From the NCBI RefSeq assembly GCF_019393635.1, contig NC_057861.1, positions 303,449,468 to 303,513,467 of the forward strand: a stretch of 64,000 bases of DNA. Direction: 5' to 3'. Shown here piece by piece: positions 43,561 to 55,740 of this stretch. The notes below the pieces were generated by a model. That model was not told where the DNA came from. It ran no database searches and saw only the letters and a program-made list of their open reading frames with translations. The stretch comes from Dromiciops gliroides. Lineage: Eukaryota > Chordata > Mammalia > Microbiotheria > Microbiotheriidae. Made by a program: the position numbers and the translations under genes. The first letter of the stretch is position 1. Every line of letters starts with the position of its first letter.

Positions 43561-44139
43561 AAATTTTACCATAATATTAAATAATCCAGGTGACGTTAGA
43601 GGCCATCTAGGGTGGTGTGATAAATTAGATAACTGGAACAGAGTGGAAGGGTATAAGAAGTATTGTGGAGATAGAATCAGTAGGAATTAGCAACTGCTTA
43701 GATGGAGGTAAGAGAGCATTAAAGGGGAGAAAAAAAAATTTTAATGTCTGAGATTTTAAGTTTTGTGTGAATGGGAGGGTGGGGTTGATAGTATCATCAA
43801 CAGATACAGAGAAGTTGGGAGGAGAGGTGGAAGACATTCTGAATATATTAGGTTTGAAGTTCTAGTGAGACATCCAGATAGTTACCTACAGTGGGGCTGA
43901 AATTCACAGAAAAGACTCGGGTTAAATTCTATAAAAACTCATCTTTCCTCCTCAACTAAATCATCAGCTCCTCAGGGGATCAGAACAGCAAGTGGTAGTG
44001 GGAAATGAGTGAACCACACTGACTCTATCTTGTGACTCAATTCTAAAGATAGCCTGGTTCCCTTTCTATTCAATTATGGGTCTAGTCCAATTTTTGTCTT
44101 GTGAGAAAACTTTATTCAATTGTAGGAATTGAGAGAAAA
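43561..44139. other. unassigned intronic DNA
   Basis: No exon-like or firm repeat sequence. Confidence 0.4.
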
Positions 44140-44285
44140 GTTTCTCTTTCACCTGCCACACTCCCTAAGTGCAAAGACCATATCTTACTTTTTTTCTCTG
44201 TATTCCCCATAGCATTTAGAACAGTACTTTGCATTAGAGAGAGCATCCAATAAATATCTGTATATTGATTTAAATTGTAAATCTC
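44140..44285 (+). mobile_element. L2-like 3' end
   Basis: 'taagtgcaaagaccatatc', 'tattccccatagcatttag' and 'gcatccaataaatatctg' resemble the L2 3' terminus. Confidence 0.55.
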
Positions 44286-44460
44286 ACCCAAGCCCAAAAG
44301 ATAGAAAAATAATGTGAAAAATTGGGATATTGTGTTTTACCCCTAACACTAATAAATTTCCAAGTCCTGATCTATTTTGTTGTTATAGCTAAGCAGTCTG
44401 CACTTTATCAAAGCACTATATCAAAGAAGATCATTGAAGCACTTTTAAAAATGCACAGAA

Positions 44461-44610
44461 GGGGGGCAGCTAGGTGGCTCAGTGGCTAAAGCACCAGCCT
44501 TGGATTCAGGAGGACCTGAGTTCAAATGCGGCCTCAGACACTTGACACTTACTAGCTGTGTGACCCTGGGCAAGTCACTTAACCCTCATTGCCCTGCCCC
44601 CCCACCCCCC
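44461..44610 (+). mobile_element. WSINE1-like SINE
   Basis: Tail is C-rich rather than A-rich. Perfect duplication aaaatgcacaga flanking both ends. Confidence 0.92.
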
Positions 44611-44854
44611 AAAATGCACAGAGGAAAAAAGAATAAAGTTCAGAAAGAAACACAGACAAGCAAGACAGATGTGAAAGTAACATGTTGATGTTTATTATAT
44701 TCTTTGTTTAAAAAGCAAGCTTGTACATAAGAGAAAGTCGCAGTTTCACATATAACCTTTCTGCTCTACTTTGTATATGGAAAGGTTCTCTCTTTTGTCA
44801 TTTGTGGAGTTCAGAATAAAAAAAACTAAATAAAAAAAAGTAATATATTACAGT

Positions 44855-45000
44855 GTTCTGTAGTGGAAAAAGCACTGGACTTAAAGAGTCCAAAGACCTG
44901 GTTTCTAATTCCTTAATAGGTTTTCTCAGGATGTTTATCAAATGAAGGGGTGAAATTAGATGACTTCTAGGGTACCTCCAGCTTTAACAGTCTATGATTA
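44855..45000 (+). mobile_element. MIR-like relic
   Basis: 'gtggaaaaagcactggac', 'gaccTggtttctaattcc'-like text and 'tctagggtacctccagc' in order. Strongly diverged. Confidence 0.5.
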
Positions 45001-45111
45001 TCTGCTAAAAATCTATTTTGCACTGTTATTAGAATCAGCATTCAGAGATAAATCTACCTAGCTTCCTATACTAATATTCACTGCAAAGAGAGCAATTCTT
45101 ATGTGTTTTAC

Positions 45112-45259
45112 CTTGGTCTCTTCTTTTATTTCTGTTTCCTCCACACTGGTAGATTCTGTCATTTCTTTTAAATCAGGGTCCTTAATCCCATGCATCAGCT
45201 GAATGTGTTTCTCTAGCATTAACCGTTTTGTAAATGTGCGCCTTGATTCTGGGCAGTGC
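45112..45259 (-). CDS. ZNF532: ZNF532 internal coding exon (penultimate)
   Basis: 148 bp, acceptor 'gttttatgtag' before 45259 (phase 2) and donor AAG|GTAAAA at 45112. It completes a finger begun in the previous exon (TCS|HCPESRR... to 'HIQLMH') and continues with 'GIKDPDLKEM' and an acidic Glu/Thr-rich linker. It joins in frame to both neighbours. Confidence 0.88.
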
Positions 45260-45404
45260 CTACATAAAACAACAAAAGTCATGTATACATTTTGCTTATA
45301 GGGATTTTCAAAAGAACTCTAGGCCCACAAAGATGGTTTACTGGTCTTCAAGATCCTCACAAGCCAATCTTATACTTACCAGTATCAAAGACACAGGGAA
45401 ACAG

Positions 45405-45590
45405 CAACAGCCTAAGAGCACTGGCTCTGGAGTCAAAGGACCTGAGTTCAAATCCCACTTATGACACTAACTGGGTGACCTTGGGAAATTCACTTATTCT
45501 CCCTGGGCTTCAATTTACTCATCTCTAAAATGAGGCAATTGGACTAGATAGGCTCTGAGGTCCCATAGAAGCTCTAGATCCATGGTCCTG
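45405..45590 (+). mobile_element. MIR-like SINE
   Basis: 'gcactggctctggagtcaaag', 'gggcttcaatttactcatc' and 'tctaaaatgaggcaattgg' present. Closely related to the one at 42.87 kb. Confidence 0.7.
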
Positions 45591-46084
45591 TTGGTCTTCT
45601 TTCCCCATTTTATTAAACATTTTAAATTGTTGGTGTCACTTTTTTTTGGTAGACTCAGATTATTTTAGTATAAGTGAATTAGAAAATATTTAATCTCTTG
45701 CAAGGAGATGCTCTTCATTCATTTTTTTCCCCTTTAAGATGACTTTAAGAATATTCTTTCATAGGTGCTTTAATATGAAAGAAATAAGGCGCTCTTCTAC
45801 CATCTAGTAGTCAGTGAGGCCAGCTATATGCCAGTTACATGACAGAGAAACCTGCTCTTTATCTTCTGAAGCATGCAGCACGGGCAAGTCTTAATGACAA
45901 TAATAATCTAACAAATATATTGAAAATTTTAGCTTTATGGATAAATTATTTTTCAGCGGCCAACCAATGGGTTAAAATACAGGTATTTAAAAACAGTATT
46001 AATTGAGAATATCACAGATAAAAGGTAGAGTAAATATAAGCTCCAATTTAATATTGTACTTTACAAAATGGAAACTTATTGACA

Positions 46085-46190
46085 TGAAGTGACTTGTTCA
46101 TAGTCACACAGCTAGGAAATGAACCCAAAGTCTTGGGACTCTAAGTCCAGTACTTTTTCCATTTTACTACCCCTCCTCTCTAAAAAACCA
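46085..46190 (-). mobile_element. SINE relic, antisense
   Basis: 'gtgacttgttcatagtcacac' and 'agtccagtactttttcc' present. Confidence 0.5.
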
Positions 46191-46689
46191 TTCTGTAGAA
46201 GCAAGGGATAACGATGTAGACATATTATTTTGGTTCCTTTTTGGAAGATGAGAAATTATCACTTTTTGGATAACAGCTTAGGAAATCCTACAGTTTGTTA
46301 AATCAATGGCTACTCCCGATTTATACATTATAATGTAGACACCGAGAGCAGCATTTCAGTGAGGAAACAAATAGGTAGCTGAACATCCTATGGGCTTTTT
46401 CAGAACTGAATCTGCTACCTTCCAGAAGGCTCAGAAGAACTTTCTACGGGCACTAAAACAAAACTGAAGTACTTTCTAAACCCTTCTGTACAAGCGACAA
46501 ATGAAACCAGCGCTAATACCAAAGGGTGACAAGCATTGTTCTGTTCAATCATTGCTTAATGATGTCAATATTGAAACCACCAAAGAGTTTGTCAGATGGT
46601 TTTGTGCACCTATAATGGCTTCCCAATGCATTAAATATCAGTGACTCTAGGTTTCTATCTAAAAAATACTAACATTGTGTTTCAAAGCT

Positions 46690-47100
46690 AGCATCATTAG
46701 GGCTACACTGAATCAGCTTAATTCCATACTTTCTTTTATTCCTCAGTCAAATCTCTCTACTTATCCCCTTCTGAGCATCCCACTCCCACACTTGAGCCTA
46801 ATTCCTGGCTCTACACTATTCATAGAATGCAGTCCCCTCAATAAACTCTCACCCTTTTTTCCTTTTATTCAGACAGCTCCCATGTCCTCTTTTAAGGTTC
46901 CCTAACTTCAAGAGACGCAGGAATTCTACTTTGCCAAATCCTTGCCTAAATATGAAATTTCCATGCCTTTTTCAAAATACGCACTTACATCTCTGCCTAT
47001 GGTGTTAACTTACAATTTGTGTATTTGTTGTGTACATCTGCCCAGTGTTTGTTCAGTTCTCTAAGCATCCAAAGGGAAGATACCATGTTTTCTCAACTTC
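46690..47100 (+). mobile_element. probable L2 relic
   Basis: 'catagaatgcagtcccctc', 'aaggttccctaacttcaag' and 'ctaagcatccaaagggaag' are L2-like but weak. Confidence 0.4.
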
Positions 47101-47634
47101 CTTCCGGCAAAAATTAATATAGCAACACATGTAGGCTAACTACTTTAAACATACTTTTTAGTCAAAATAAGGTAATGGCATTGATATTAATTACCAAGAT
47201 GATATTAGTGACCACAGACTGATGATGAATTTGGGTCAATTTCTCTATTTACTGATTCCTTTGTGGGTGATGGCATGAACCGGTGAGAAGATTTGCATGG
47301 GTTAGGGCATGAAAAAAATGTTTCAGATGACAAATTAACCCACAGCCTTAGTCTTATTGGTTTAAAGCTTTAAACAACTGGGAAGTACTGAAGATAAGGT
47401 TTTGCAGGTGACAGCTTAGAAGTTTCTGGAGAGGTAATCAGTCATTCTGAAGAAATATTTTCTGTAATATCATCTGTCACCATATGATGATGTACTTTTT
47501 AGGTCAGGTTAAACATAGGGCAATTATAATGATTATTTTACTTTTAAAGAAAATTATGTTAGTCACATCACATATGGAAGAATCAGGTGAAAAAATTATG
47601 CAAAAATCAAATGAGTTGAATTGTAAAGTAAAAC

Positions 47635-47845
47635 AGAGCAGTGTATAGTGAAAAGAGCCTTGACTATAGCATCAAAGAGCGTGGATTTATATCCCCACCT
47701 CCCACCCTGACACTTTCTACTTGTGTAACCTGGGGGAAATCACTCAGCCTCTCTGGTCTGTTTCCTCATCTGTAAAGTGAGGAGATGGAGTTGAACTAGA
47801 TGGCCTCTGAGATTTCTAATCCCTTTCTAAATCTATGATCTTAAG
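47635..47845 (+). mobile_element. MIR-like SINE
   Basis: 'gtttcctcatctgtaaagtg' and 'gttgaactagatggcctctg' present. Confidence 0.7.
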
Positions 47846-47964
47846 ATCTGCAAAAATGAAGATATCAATAAATATTAATTTTTTAAAAAAAGAACATAAA
47901 ATCAAACAAACAAAAGATCCTCTTTTTATTTCTCATGACCTTTATATTAAAAACCATCACTTAC

Positions 47965-48077
47965 GAGCAGGTGTAAACTTTCCTAATGCCTTTGTGTTTG
48001 ATTCGATTATGGCGACAGAGGCTGTGCGATGAACTGAATGATTTGTCACACTGGCGGCAAGGATGCTTCTTCATTTG
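47965..48077 (-). CDS. ZNF532: ZNF532 internal coding exon
   Basis: 113 bp in phase 0 to phase 2. The acceptor is a pyrimidine tract ending 'ttaataaag' before 48077; the donor is a perfect GTAAGT after 47965. It encodes one complete C2H2 finger ('CRQCDKSF' to 'HNRIKH'), the linker 'KGIRKVY' and the first Cys of the next finger. The exon is too short to stand out as an open frame. It was found from its splice sites and finger spacing, and it joins in frame to the exon at 45112-45259. Confidence 0.87.
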
Positions 48078-48324
48078 CTTTATTAAAGAGAAGAAAGGAA
48101 AGTCAGTGGCAGGTCTTTAAAACCAGAACACACTTTTAAAATAAGAAACCTTGTCTTATAGGTTGAGTTTAACAGGTGCCTGGTAGCACTTGACAGCTCT
48201 TCAATGAATTCATTTAAATGAGAAAGTGTGTGTGTGTGGCCGGGGGTTGGGGGGTGGGAAGGCTGGTCTCAGATAGTTAAGGGAAACTTTACCACGAGAG
48301 TGGAAATTATGGTTTTCTAGGAAG

Positions 48325-48470
48325 ACTTCTTTGCGGGGATGGGCAGTGGGGAATAGGGTTAAGTAACTTGTCCAGGGTGACACAGCTAATAAGTGTCTGA
48401 ATCTAGATTTGAACTCAGGTCCTCCTAACTCCAGGGCTGGTACTCTATCTACCGTACCACCTAGCTGCCC
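48325..48470 (-). mobile_element. WSINE1-like SINE, older copy
   Basis: Diverged antisense copy. Perfect duplication ttctaggaag at 48315-48324 and 48471-48480. Confidence 0.85.
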
Positions 48471-48934
48471 TTCTAGGAAGGTTTTTAAGTCAAATGTCCC
48501 TTTCAAACACAAAGGCATGGTTTTTCTGAAAGTTACACCCATCTGAAATCAGAGGGAAAAAAATGATTTATATGTTATTTAAACAGAATCACTGGATTTA
48601 CCAAGAATATTAATATTTGAAACTTCTCCAAACAATTTTAAGAAAACAAAACCAAAAAACCCACATAACATAAATGTAGTCAAGTTTAATTTCCACTTGT
48701 CCCTGAGAAAAATGACAGTTTATTTGTTGAAACATATTCTAATCCAAGAATGACTTTCATACCTCTGAAAACTCGAGTTAAAATAACTTAACATCTATGA
48801 GTATAAATTGTAAAATAGTTGCTGCTCTGCACTGGTAAAGAAGTTTCCTAATTGGGGGGTTCCCTTACCAATGATATAATAGCCCACACCACTCCCCAAA
48901 AGTGATGATGATGAAGAGATATGAAAGGTAATAC

Positions 48935-49100
48935 TGGTGCACTGGAAAAAAGCATTAAACCTGGTCAGAGTCAGCACACCTGAGGTCTAATCTGACTTTT
49001 CTATTACTTTCCCTCCTTTAGCCTCAATTTTTTTACCTGAAAAATGAGGAAGATGACCTAAATTATTTCTAAGGTCTTTCCTAGCTCTAAAACTCAGTTA
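48935..49100 (+). mobile_element. MIR-like relic
   Basis: 'cctttagcctcaatttttttacc' and 'aaaatgaggaagatgacc' present. Confidence 0.55.
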
Positions 49101-49859
49101 TTTTCAGACACCTTTGTTTCTTTTCTTCATCTTTGTTAAAATAAAAACAAATGCTATGATATGGGGAATACCAAAAAAGAGTTGCAAAGTGCACAGCCCT
49201 AAAAGTGTTGTGCTCTGGTGGAATCTCAGGAATTTTTATCTCTAAGATTCTGTGTTCTTTACAGCTCTATGGATCCTAGAGCACAGTACAAAATTTACTT
49301 ATTCTGGCTTTACAAATGAAACAGGTAATTTTTACTGGTTTGTACTTCTAAAAATTTTAGACAATTCAAAATAATTTTAGGTATTCTAGCTTTGAAGTGA
49401 TTTTTACCCAAACATTCATTAAAAAGGCCTTTTAAATATTATATCTGCATTCCTTGTGGCCATGTGACAGTGGCCACGGATAAAGTAAAAATGTGATAAT
49501 GATTAGTGACACATAATAGGAATTTAGCAAGTTAACAACTGCCGTGTGGAAGCCCATGATAAATAAGTGTTATACATATCCTGCTAACTTTTCTTGTACA
49601 AACTCTCAACTCCCACATTACACTGTTAATTTATACTGAATTTGAAACCCTTAAAGCCACCCTCCCAGCCCATACATTTTCACGGAACTGTTTTCTCACC
49701 ATTTACCATACACTTATACTTATGAAACTTATTTCTGGAATCCAAATACAGGATTTTCCACTTTAATGTAGTAAACTTAATCTTTGTTGCATCCTATTGT
49801 TTCTGCCTATTAAGATCTTTGGAGATGCAAATTATAATCTAGTTTACACTATGGAAATT
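49101..49859. other. unassigned intronic DNA
   Basis: AT-rich. No feature recognised. Confidence 0.4.
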
Positions 49860-50125
49860 AAGAAGTCATTTGACATGACAGCTATCTTTCCCAAGTTTCA
49901 TGTCATCTAGCTGTGCCCTAAAATGTTCAATTGAACAGTGTGCAAAGGACAGAGCCCAGGGAGGTCCTTCCAGACTAGCATCATTCCATTAATCACCAGC
50001 TTGTGTGGCAGAGCTATTCATCCATTCAAAGCCCAAGTGCCACCAACTATGGAACAAATTCTTGATTCATCCAGCTCTTAGTGGTATCCCCATCTCAGGC
50101 TACCCTGCAGTGAAATGACCTGGTT
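49860..50125. mobile_element. CR1/L3-type LINE relic
   Basis: 'gacagagcccagggagg', 'cattccattaatcaccagc', 'ctattcatccattcaaagcc' and 'cttgattcatccagctcttag' resemble a CR1/L3-like sequence widespread in amniotes, as I remember it. Orientation not assigned. Confidence 0.5.
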
Positions 50126-50149
50126 TACAAGTATACTCCGTACATATAA

Positions 50150-50240
50150 TGTTTCTCTGACCAAATAGAATGTCTCCCCAGAGCCTAGCATAGTGCCTTA
50201 AGCATAATAAGCACTTAATAAATGCTTGCTGAACTGAATT
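50150..50240 (+). mobile_element. L2-like 3' end
   Basis: 'cagagcctagcatagtgcc' and 'taagcacttaataaatgcttg' are typical of L2/MIR 3' tails. Confidence 0.65.
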
Positions 50241-50699
50241 TAATTGATGCTCCTACCTTCTAAATGATGAAATTATTCAAAAGCAAGTAAAGAATTTTTC
50301 ACTTTTTTTTACATATATCAAAAACCTCTGGCAGAAATCTGGATGGTGACATCCTCAATGTCTTGTATATCTTGCCTCCATGCCAACTTTGTAAGTGACC
50401 ATTTATTCCATTTGGTTGAGCAGCTGGTAATATGCTACCACCATAATATCTTTTCTCTTGCCACCTTTTCTCCTCCAAATGATCTTCATCATGCTTCTTG
50501 CCTTTGGACTTCATACCTCCATCTTCTTGATACACACGCTATTTCTGTAACCCTTTTTTTCCTGTTGAATAGCCTTCCATTGTCTTATTCCAGTCAGAAG
50601 CAATATCCTATCAAGTCTCAAGGATGCCAGTGAGTTTGTATTTACCTCTCTAAATTAAGATTTGGAGTTTTGCTTTTTTCTAGTGTACTAATCCTCAGT
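50241..50699. other. unassigned intronic DNA
   Basis: Pyrimidine-rich in part, possibly L2-derived. No gene. Confidence 0.35.
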
Positions 50700-51295
50700 G
50701 TATTTGGGTAGAGACATGGTTAGGGATTGATGTAGCCTCACTACCATTATATGACACATGTGCCATTTCCTCCTCAGATGGTCCAGTACGATACCCTTAG
50801 GAGAAACCCTCAAATCTATTGAGAAGGTCACTAATAATTTATAAGCCCAGTGGCTTTTTCTCAATTTTTAACCCCTTTAACCTTTATGCAGCATGTGCCA
50901 CTAGTTACCATACCATCTTTCCATGGTTTCTATTTCATTGCATTATTTTGGTTTTCTGCCTCTGATAACTATTTTTTAAAAATCTTCAGTTACTCCTTTT
51001 TCTTCTCTTGTCCCTTCCCTTACATTGGTTATTCCTGAAAGTTTTGCATTCTTTGCTGTTCTCTTCCCATTATATACACCCTCCCTTGATGATCACAGCT
51101 ATTCCCCAACTATCGCTTTCAGTATGGCTAATTCCTAAATCTATTCTCTCCTGCCCCCAAATCTCTTCCAAGTTACAATCCCTCATTTTTTCCTTAGGGG
51201 CAGAAATTGTGTATTATATCCCTATAATATCTGCTACAGTGCTATACCCACAGCACTTTATAACTATTTGCTGAATGAATGAGCCATGCATAATA
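50700..51295 (+). mobile_element. L2 LINE relic
   Basis: Ends 'acagcactttataactatttgctgaatgaatg', an L2-type terminus preceded by pyrimidine-rich L2-like coding remains. Confidence 0.55.
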
Positions 51296-51908
51296 AGATT
51301 ATAATGATCAGAAGTTAAACATTTCCAAGGGATGAATGAATGAATGTCCTGCACAAATAGTTTCAAAAACACACACTGTACCTTCAATAAGCTTATACCC
51401 AAACAAAACAAAAGACAGAAAAAGAACAGAAAGATAGCATCATCTGAGTAATTCAGCAAGAGGTTAGAAAGTGAGACACAGAGTTCTAACTTAGGCTTTG
51501 CCTTTATCTTAGTCTTTGATTTTCAGTGAAATACCCTCAACTTTAATATTCCATTTGATCTCTCACACCCACACATCCTTTTCTTCCCATTTGCCTTCTT
51601 TCAGTCTACAAAACTCCTACTTACCTACTCCTCCCCTATCACCATCATGTTTCTTTCCTATAATATATTCAGGTAAAACATTCAAATTAGGTAGAACTAT
51701 ACTATGAAAATTTTAAAAATTTATTTATTAGCAACTAAAAACTTAACAAATAAAGAACACATAAACATAAGTATGAGGTTTTAATCTGAAAAATCTTAAG
51801 GTACTACTCATTTTCTAACTAAATAAAATCTACGTCTTCAAAGATAAAATTTTTCTATCACTACTTGCCCCCAATATTATAGTATAATCTCATTTGGATA
51901 GTTCATAA
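51296..51908. other. unassigned intronic DNA
   Basis: AT-rich. No feature recognised. Confidence 0.4.
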
Positions 51909-51921
51909 TGTTTTCATTATT

Positions 51922-52066
51922 TTTTTTTTTGGTGAGGTAATTGGGGTTAAGTGACTTGCCCAGGGTCATACAGCTAGTAAGTGTCAAGTGTCTGAGGCCG
52001 AAATTGAACTCAGGTCCTCCGGACTCCAGGGCCGGTGCTCTATCCACTACACCACCTAGCTGCCCC
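51922..52066 (-). mobile_element. WSINE1-like SINE
   Basis: Antisense copy. Perfect 13-bp duplication tgttttcattatt at 51909-51921 and 52067-52079. Confidence 0.93.
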
Positions 52067-52389
52067 TGTTTTCATTATTCCTTAAAAAATTTAAATTTGA
52101 AGAATTTCTCACATTCTTTACTTTTTTGAAAGGTATAGTCTTTTGCTTCTTATGTGTGGCTTTTGTTTGTTTTTATAGTTCACTTTCTAGTCAAGCTTGA
52201 AATGTAGCAATACTTGCCTAAAATTAAGACCTGGTCTTTGGGGCCATAACAGAGATAACTCCTACTTTCTCTCCCCCAATAGAATGTAAGCCCCTTAAGC
52301 TCCCCTCTCTCTCTTAACAGATTGTAGTGGATACTCAAGTGGTGGCCTCACTCAGAGCATGGACAATTTAAGTTCAAGTCAAATATTAT

Positions 52390-52887
52390 GTTTGTGGCTA
52401 AACAAGCTGAGGTATATGATGGTGATGGTATATTATTATGCTATAAGAAATGACAAGCAGAATGATTTCTGAAAGGCCTGGAAAGACTTGTATGAAGTGA
52501 TGTATAACTAAGAGAGCAGAGCCAAGAGAACATTGTGCACTGAGACAGCAATATTGTTTGATAAAGAATCGTGAATGACTTGACTGTTCTCAACAATACA
52601 ATGATCCAAGACAATCCCAAAGGACTATTGATGAAACATACTATACACCTCCAAAGAAAGAATTGATATAGATGGGACAGACTGAAGCATGCTATTTTCA
52701 CTTTCATTTTTTTCCTTTTATTCAAGTTTTCTTATACAAAATGACTAATATGGTAATGTTTTACATAATCATACATGTATAACCTGTATCTGATTACTTA
52801 CCACCTCAGTGAGGCGGGGAAGGATGGGAGGGAAGAAGGGATAAAAATTGGAATCCAAGACTATAAATAAAAATGTTTATTACTTTA
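52390..52887 (+). mobile_element. 5'-truncated L1 3' end
   Basis: 'ggctaaacaagctgaggtat', 'caacaatacaatgatccaag', 'gactattgatgaaacatact' and the 'ctataaataaaaatg' terminus. Followed by an (AT)n run at 52888-52909. Confidence 0.87.
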
Positions 52888-52929
52888 AATATATATATAT
52901 ATATATATAAATAAACATTTGACACATAG

Positions 52930-53175
52930 CCTAGCTTGAGGCAGTAGATAGAGTGCTAGACCTGGAACCAGGAAGACCCAAGTTCAAATTCTGCCTAAGA
53001 CAGAATAGCTATGACTAGTACGTCACTTAACCTCTACTTGCCTTAGTTTCCTCATCTGTTAAATGGAGATAATGATAGTCTCCACCTCCGGGGTTAGTGG
53101 AAATAGTGGAAATAAATTCACAGTGCTTTCCAAACCGTTAGAGTGCTATAGAAATGCTAGCTATTACTATCAATA
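52930..53175 (+). mobile_element. MIR/CORE-SINE-like element
   Basis: 'gcagtagatagagtgctagac', 'gttaaatggagataatgatag' and 'gctatagaaatgctagctatt' in order. Confidence 0.75.
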
Positions 53176-53978
53176 TTATTACTATCACAAATCCCCTAAA
53201 TTTATAGTGCTGCAGGAAACTCTCTAAGACTATAAATTGCAGAATAGTTGCTAATTTAAATCAACAGACTTTCCTCAATGGAAGCTTCATATACCAATGA
53301 AACCACAGGTACAGCCTAAAAATAAATAAGGCAGATATAGGTAGAAATATGAATGCAAGTGTAGCTATAGATACATGACTATATATTGTTAAGTGTGATG
53401 CTGTGAAAAAAAGAATAGACAAACATAAAAACACATTAAGTAGCTAAACTTTTCAGGGTTTGTGATTAGGACTTATAAGATGGAAAAAATATACATAATG
53501 TGTGAACATGAAAGAAGCTGAAGAGCTTCTCAGAGTATCAGGATTCACAGGACAGCTGCACATCCACAAAAGCATGGATCAATTCTTTGCCAATCGCTGT
53601 CCATCCAAACCTTCTCTTTTTCAAGAGAAGTATGCCCAGCTCTTTAATCTGATTCTCGTGACACATTCTCTAATCCTTTTACCAACTCTGACTATTCTGG
53701 GCTCTCTTAGCTTAGAGAAACCCTTCCCAAAACATATAATGACTTTTAAATGTTTTTCTTTCTTTTAACATAAAGGAAGAACCAAACAACTGGAAGGATA
53801 TCTATTAAAATAAAAGTGCCAGTATCTCATATATTCATTTATTTATCTCATATAATACTAGTGAAAATACTGATTTCTGGGTCATTTTCTCTGATCCCTA
53901 CAACTTCTCGACCCTCTCCAAAACAGAAAGATAAAGCAATTTCAGTTATTTTTATGGTCTAGGACACCGAAAAACCAA
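53176..53978. other. unassigned intronic DNA
   Basis: AT-rich. An open frame at 53502-53768 has no recognisable domain or splice context and is not called. Confidence 0.4.
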
Positions 53979-53990
53979 AAGGATTTTTTT

Positions 53991-54131
53991 TTTTTGGCGG
54001 AGCAATGGGGGTTAAGTGACTTGCCCAGGTTCACACAGCTAGCAAGTGTCAAGTATCTGAGGCTGGATTTGAACTCAGGTCCTCCTGAATCCAAGGCCAG
54101 TGCTTTATCCACTGCACCATCTAGCTGCCCC
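53991..54131 (-). mobile_element. WSINE1-like SINE
   Basis: Antisense copy. Duplication aaggattttttt on both sides, partly merged with the T-run. Confidence 0.88.
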
Positions 54132-54159
54132 AAGGATTTTTTTAAAAATCTCCCCAAAC

Positions 54160-54583
54160 TGAATGGCTGGACAAGTTGTGGTATGTGAATGTAATGGAAT
54201 ACTATTGTGCTGTCAGAAACGATGAGCAGGAGTTCAGAGAAACCTGGAGGGTCTTGCGTGGGCTGATGATGAGTGAGATGAGCAGAACCAGAAGAACACT
54301 GTACACAGTATCATCAACATTGTGTGTTGATCTACTGTGATGGACTATATTCTTCTAACCAATGCAAAGGTACAGAAGAGTTCCAGGGGACTCATGATGG
54401 AAGAGCATCTCCAAATCCAGGGGAAAAAAAAAAGAACCGTAGAGTATAGATGCTGATTGAACCATACTATTTCTTTTGTTTTTGGTGCTGTTGTTTTTTC
54501 TATTTTGAGGTTTTTCTTCATTTCCCTGACTTTTCTCTAATAATATGACTAATGCAGTTATATGTTTAATGTTATTATGTATG

Positions 54584-54625
<42 letters not shown>

Positions 54626-54781
54626 CTATATCAGATTACCTGCTGTCTAGGGGATGGGGGAGGGAGGGGAGGGAGGGAGAAAAATCTGAAATTGGAAAGC
54701 TTGTATAAACAAAAGTTAAGAACTATCTTTACATGTAACTGGAAAAAAAATACTTCGTTACAAAATAAATAAATTTTTTTG
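54160..54781 (+). mobile_element. 5'-truncated L1 3' end
   Basis: From the ORF2 tail ('atggctggacaagttgtgg') to the poly(A). A perfect direct repeat aaaatctccccaaac spans the left junction (near 54146-54160) and follows the tail (near 54784-54798). Confidence 0.88.
54587..54620. repeat. (TA)n tract
   Basis: TA dinucleotide run inside the L1 3' UTR. Confidence 0.9.
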
Positions 54782-54798
54782 AAAAAATCTCCCCAAAC

Positions 54799-55740
54799 CC
54801 AGGAAATTAAGTTCACTGACTCTGAGCTTATTTAGCACCTCTCCCCTAGCTTCCAATCTACCAGCAGCAAGGCTATCCTAGCAGACCCAAGGACACGATA
54901 AAGACATAACACCCCTATATCCTAGTACCCCCTCCATTTTTCCAAAACCATGGATAGCCCTGTTCAAGGTTGCAGAAATTTCCTTGGGCCTCAAGAACCA
55001 ACTTGGTCACAGCCCTTAGGGAGCAAAAGCCTGCTAGGAATTATAACCCAGAAGCACCACTGCTATAATGCTCTGAACAATAAGTGCCAAAAAAACCCCA
55101 AAAAACAGGCTCTGAGTTACCAGTGATATGCCAGAAAACTGAGAAAAAGAGGGAGTGGGACAGGACACTGTGCACGTGGGGGGCTGTGGAGCATTCCAGC
55201 AAGCCCAAAGGAAAGAGCACAGCTCCTAGCTGGGGCCAGTTCTGAATACCAAAAAGTCAAGAGGGGACCTAGGCTGATGAACTGTCAATTGCCAAGTGTT
55301 GGAGAAGTCAGAGACACTTTGAGATCCAGCCCTCATGGAAATCATAATCAGAGGGGAGAGAGCTAGGATGTGAATAATAAGGAAAATAAAATGGTGTTAA
55401 GGGGGAAGAGAGTCCTGAAAGTACCAAAGATTTGAGGAAGAAAACTCTAAGACTTTGAACATAAAACAGATAAATTAACATGAAAAATTATAACAACAGA
55501 AAGAAATATGACCTCTGGGTCTAGTAAACAAGTTTAGGCAACTATGAAGAAATACTGCAACATAAAAGAAAATGATCAAATATTTGATAAGACAGAGGAC
55601 GCTGTGAAATCTGAAGAGAACGTGGAACCATAACACACTGTTCCTGAGTGGTTTAAAAAAGAAATAAGAATTATGAAAGTAGAATTTGTGTCTTGCATGG
55701 CAAAAATCATGAGCAAAACAGGAAAACAAATCTGCAAGAG
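54799..55740 (+). mobile_element. older L1: 5' UTR and start of ORF1
   Basis: 'gcctgctaggaattataaccc' type 5' UTR text, then Lys/Glu-rich ORF1-like remnants from about 55450. Continued at 56.87 kb after a younger L1 and two SINEs. Confidence 0.55.

Larger units (their letters stand above)
40634..45111 (-). other. ZNF532: ZNF532 last intron
   Basis: About 4.5 kb between donor AAG|GTAAAA at 45112/45111 and the acceptor before 40633. It contains MAR-type, MIR and WSINE SINEs, an L2 relic, a G-run and short tandem repeats. No further exon seen. Confidence 0.8.
45260..47964 (-). other. ZNF532: ZNF532 intron
   Basis: About 2.7 kb between donor GTAAGT at 47964-47959 and the acceptor before 45259. 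It holds MIR-like relics, L2-like text at 46.69-47.10 kb and otherwise unassigned AT-rich DNA. Confidence 0.8.
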
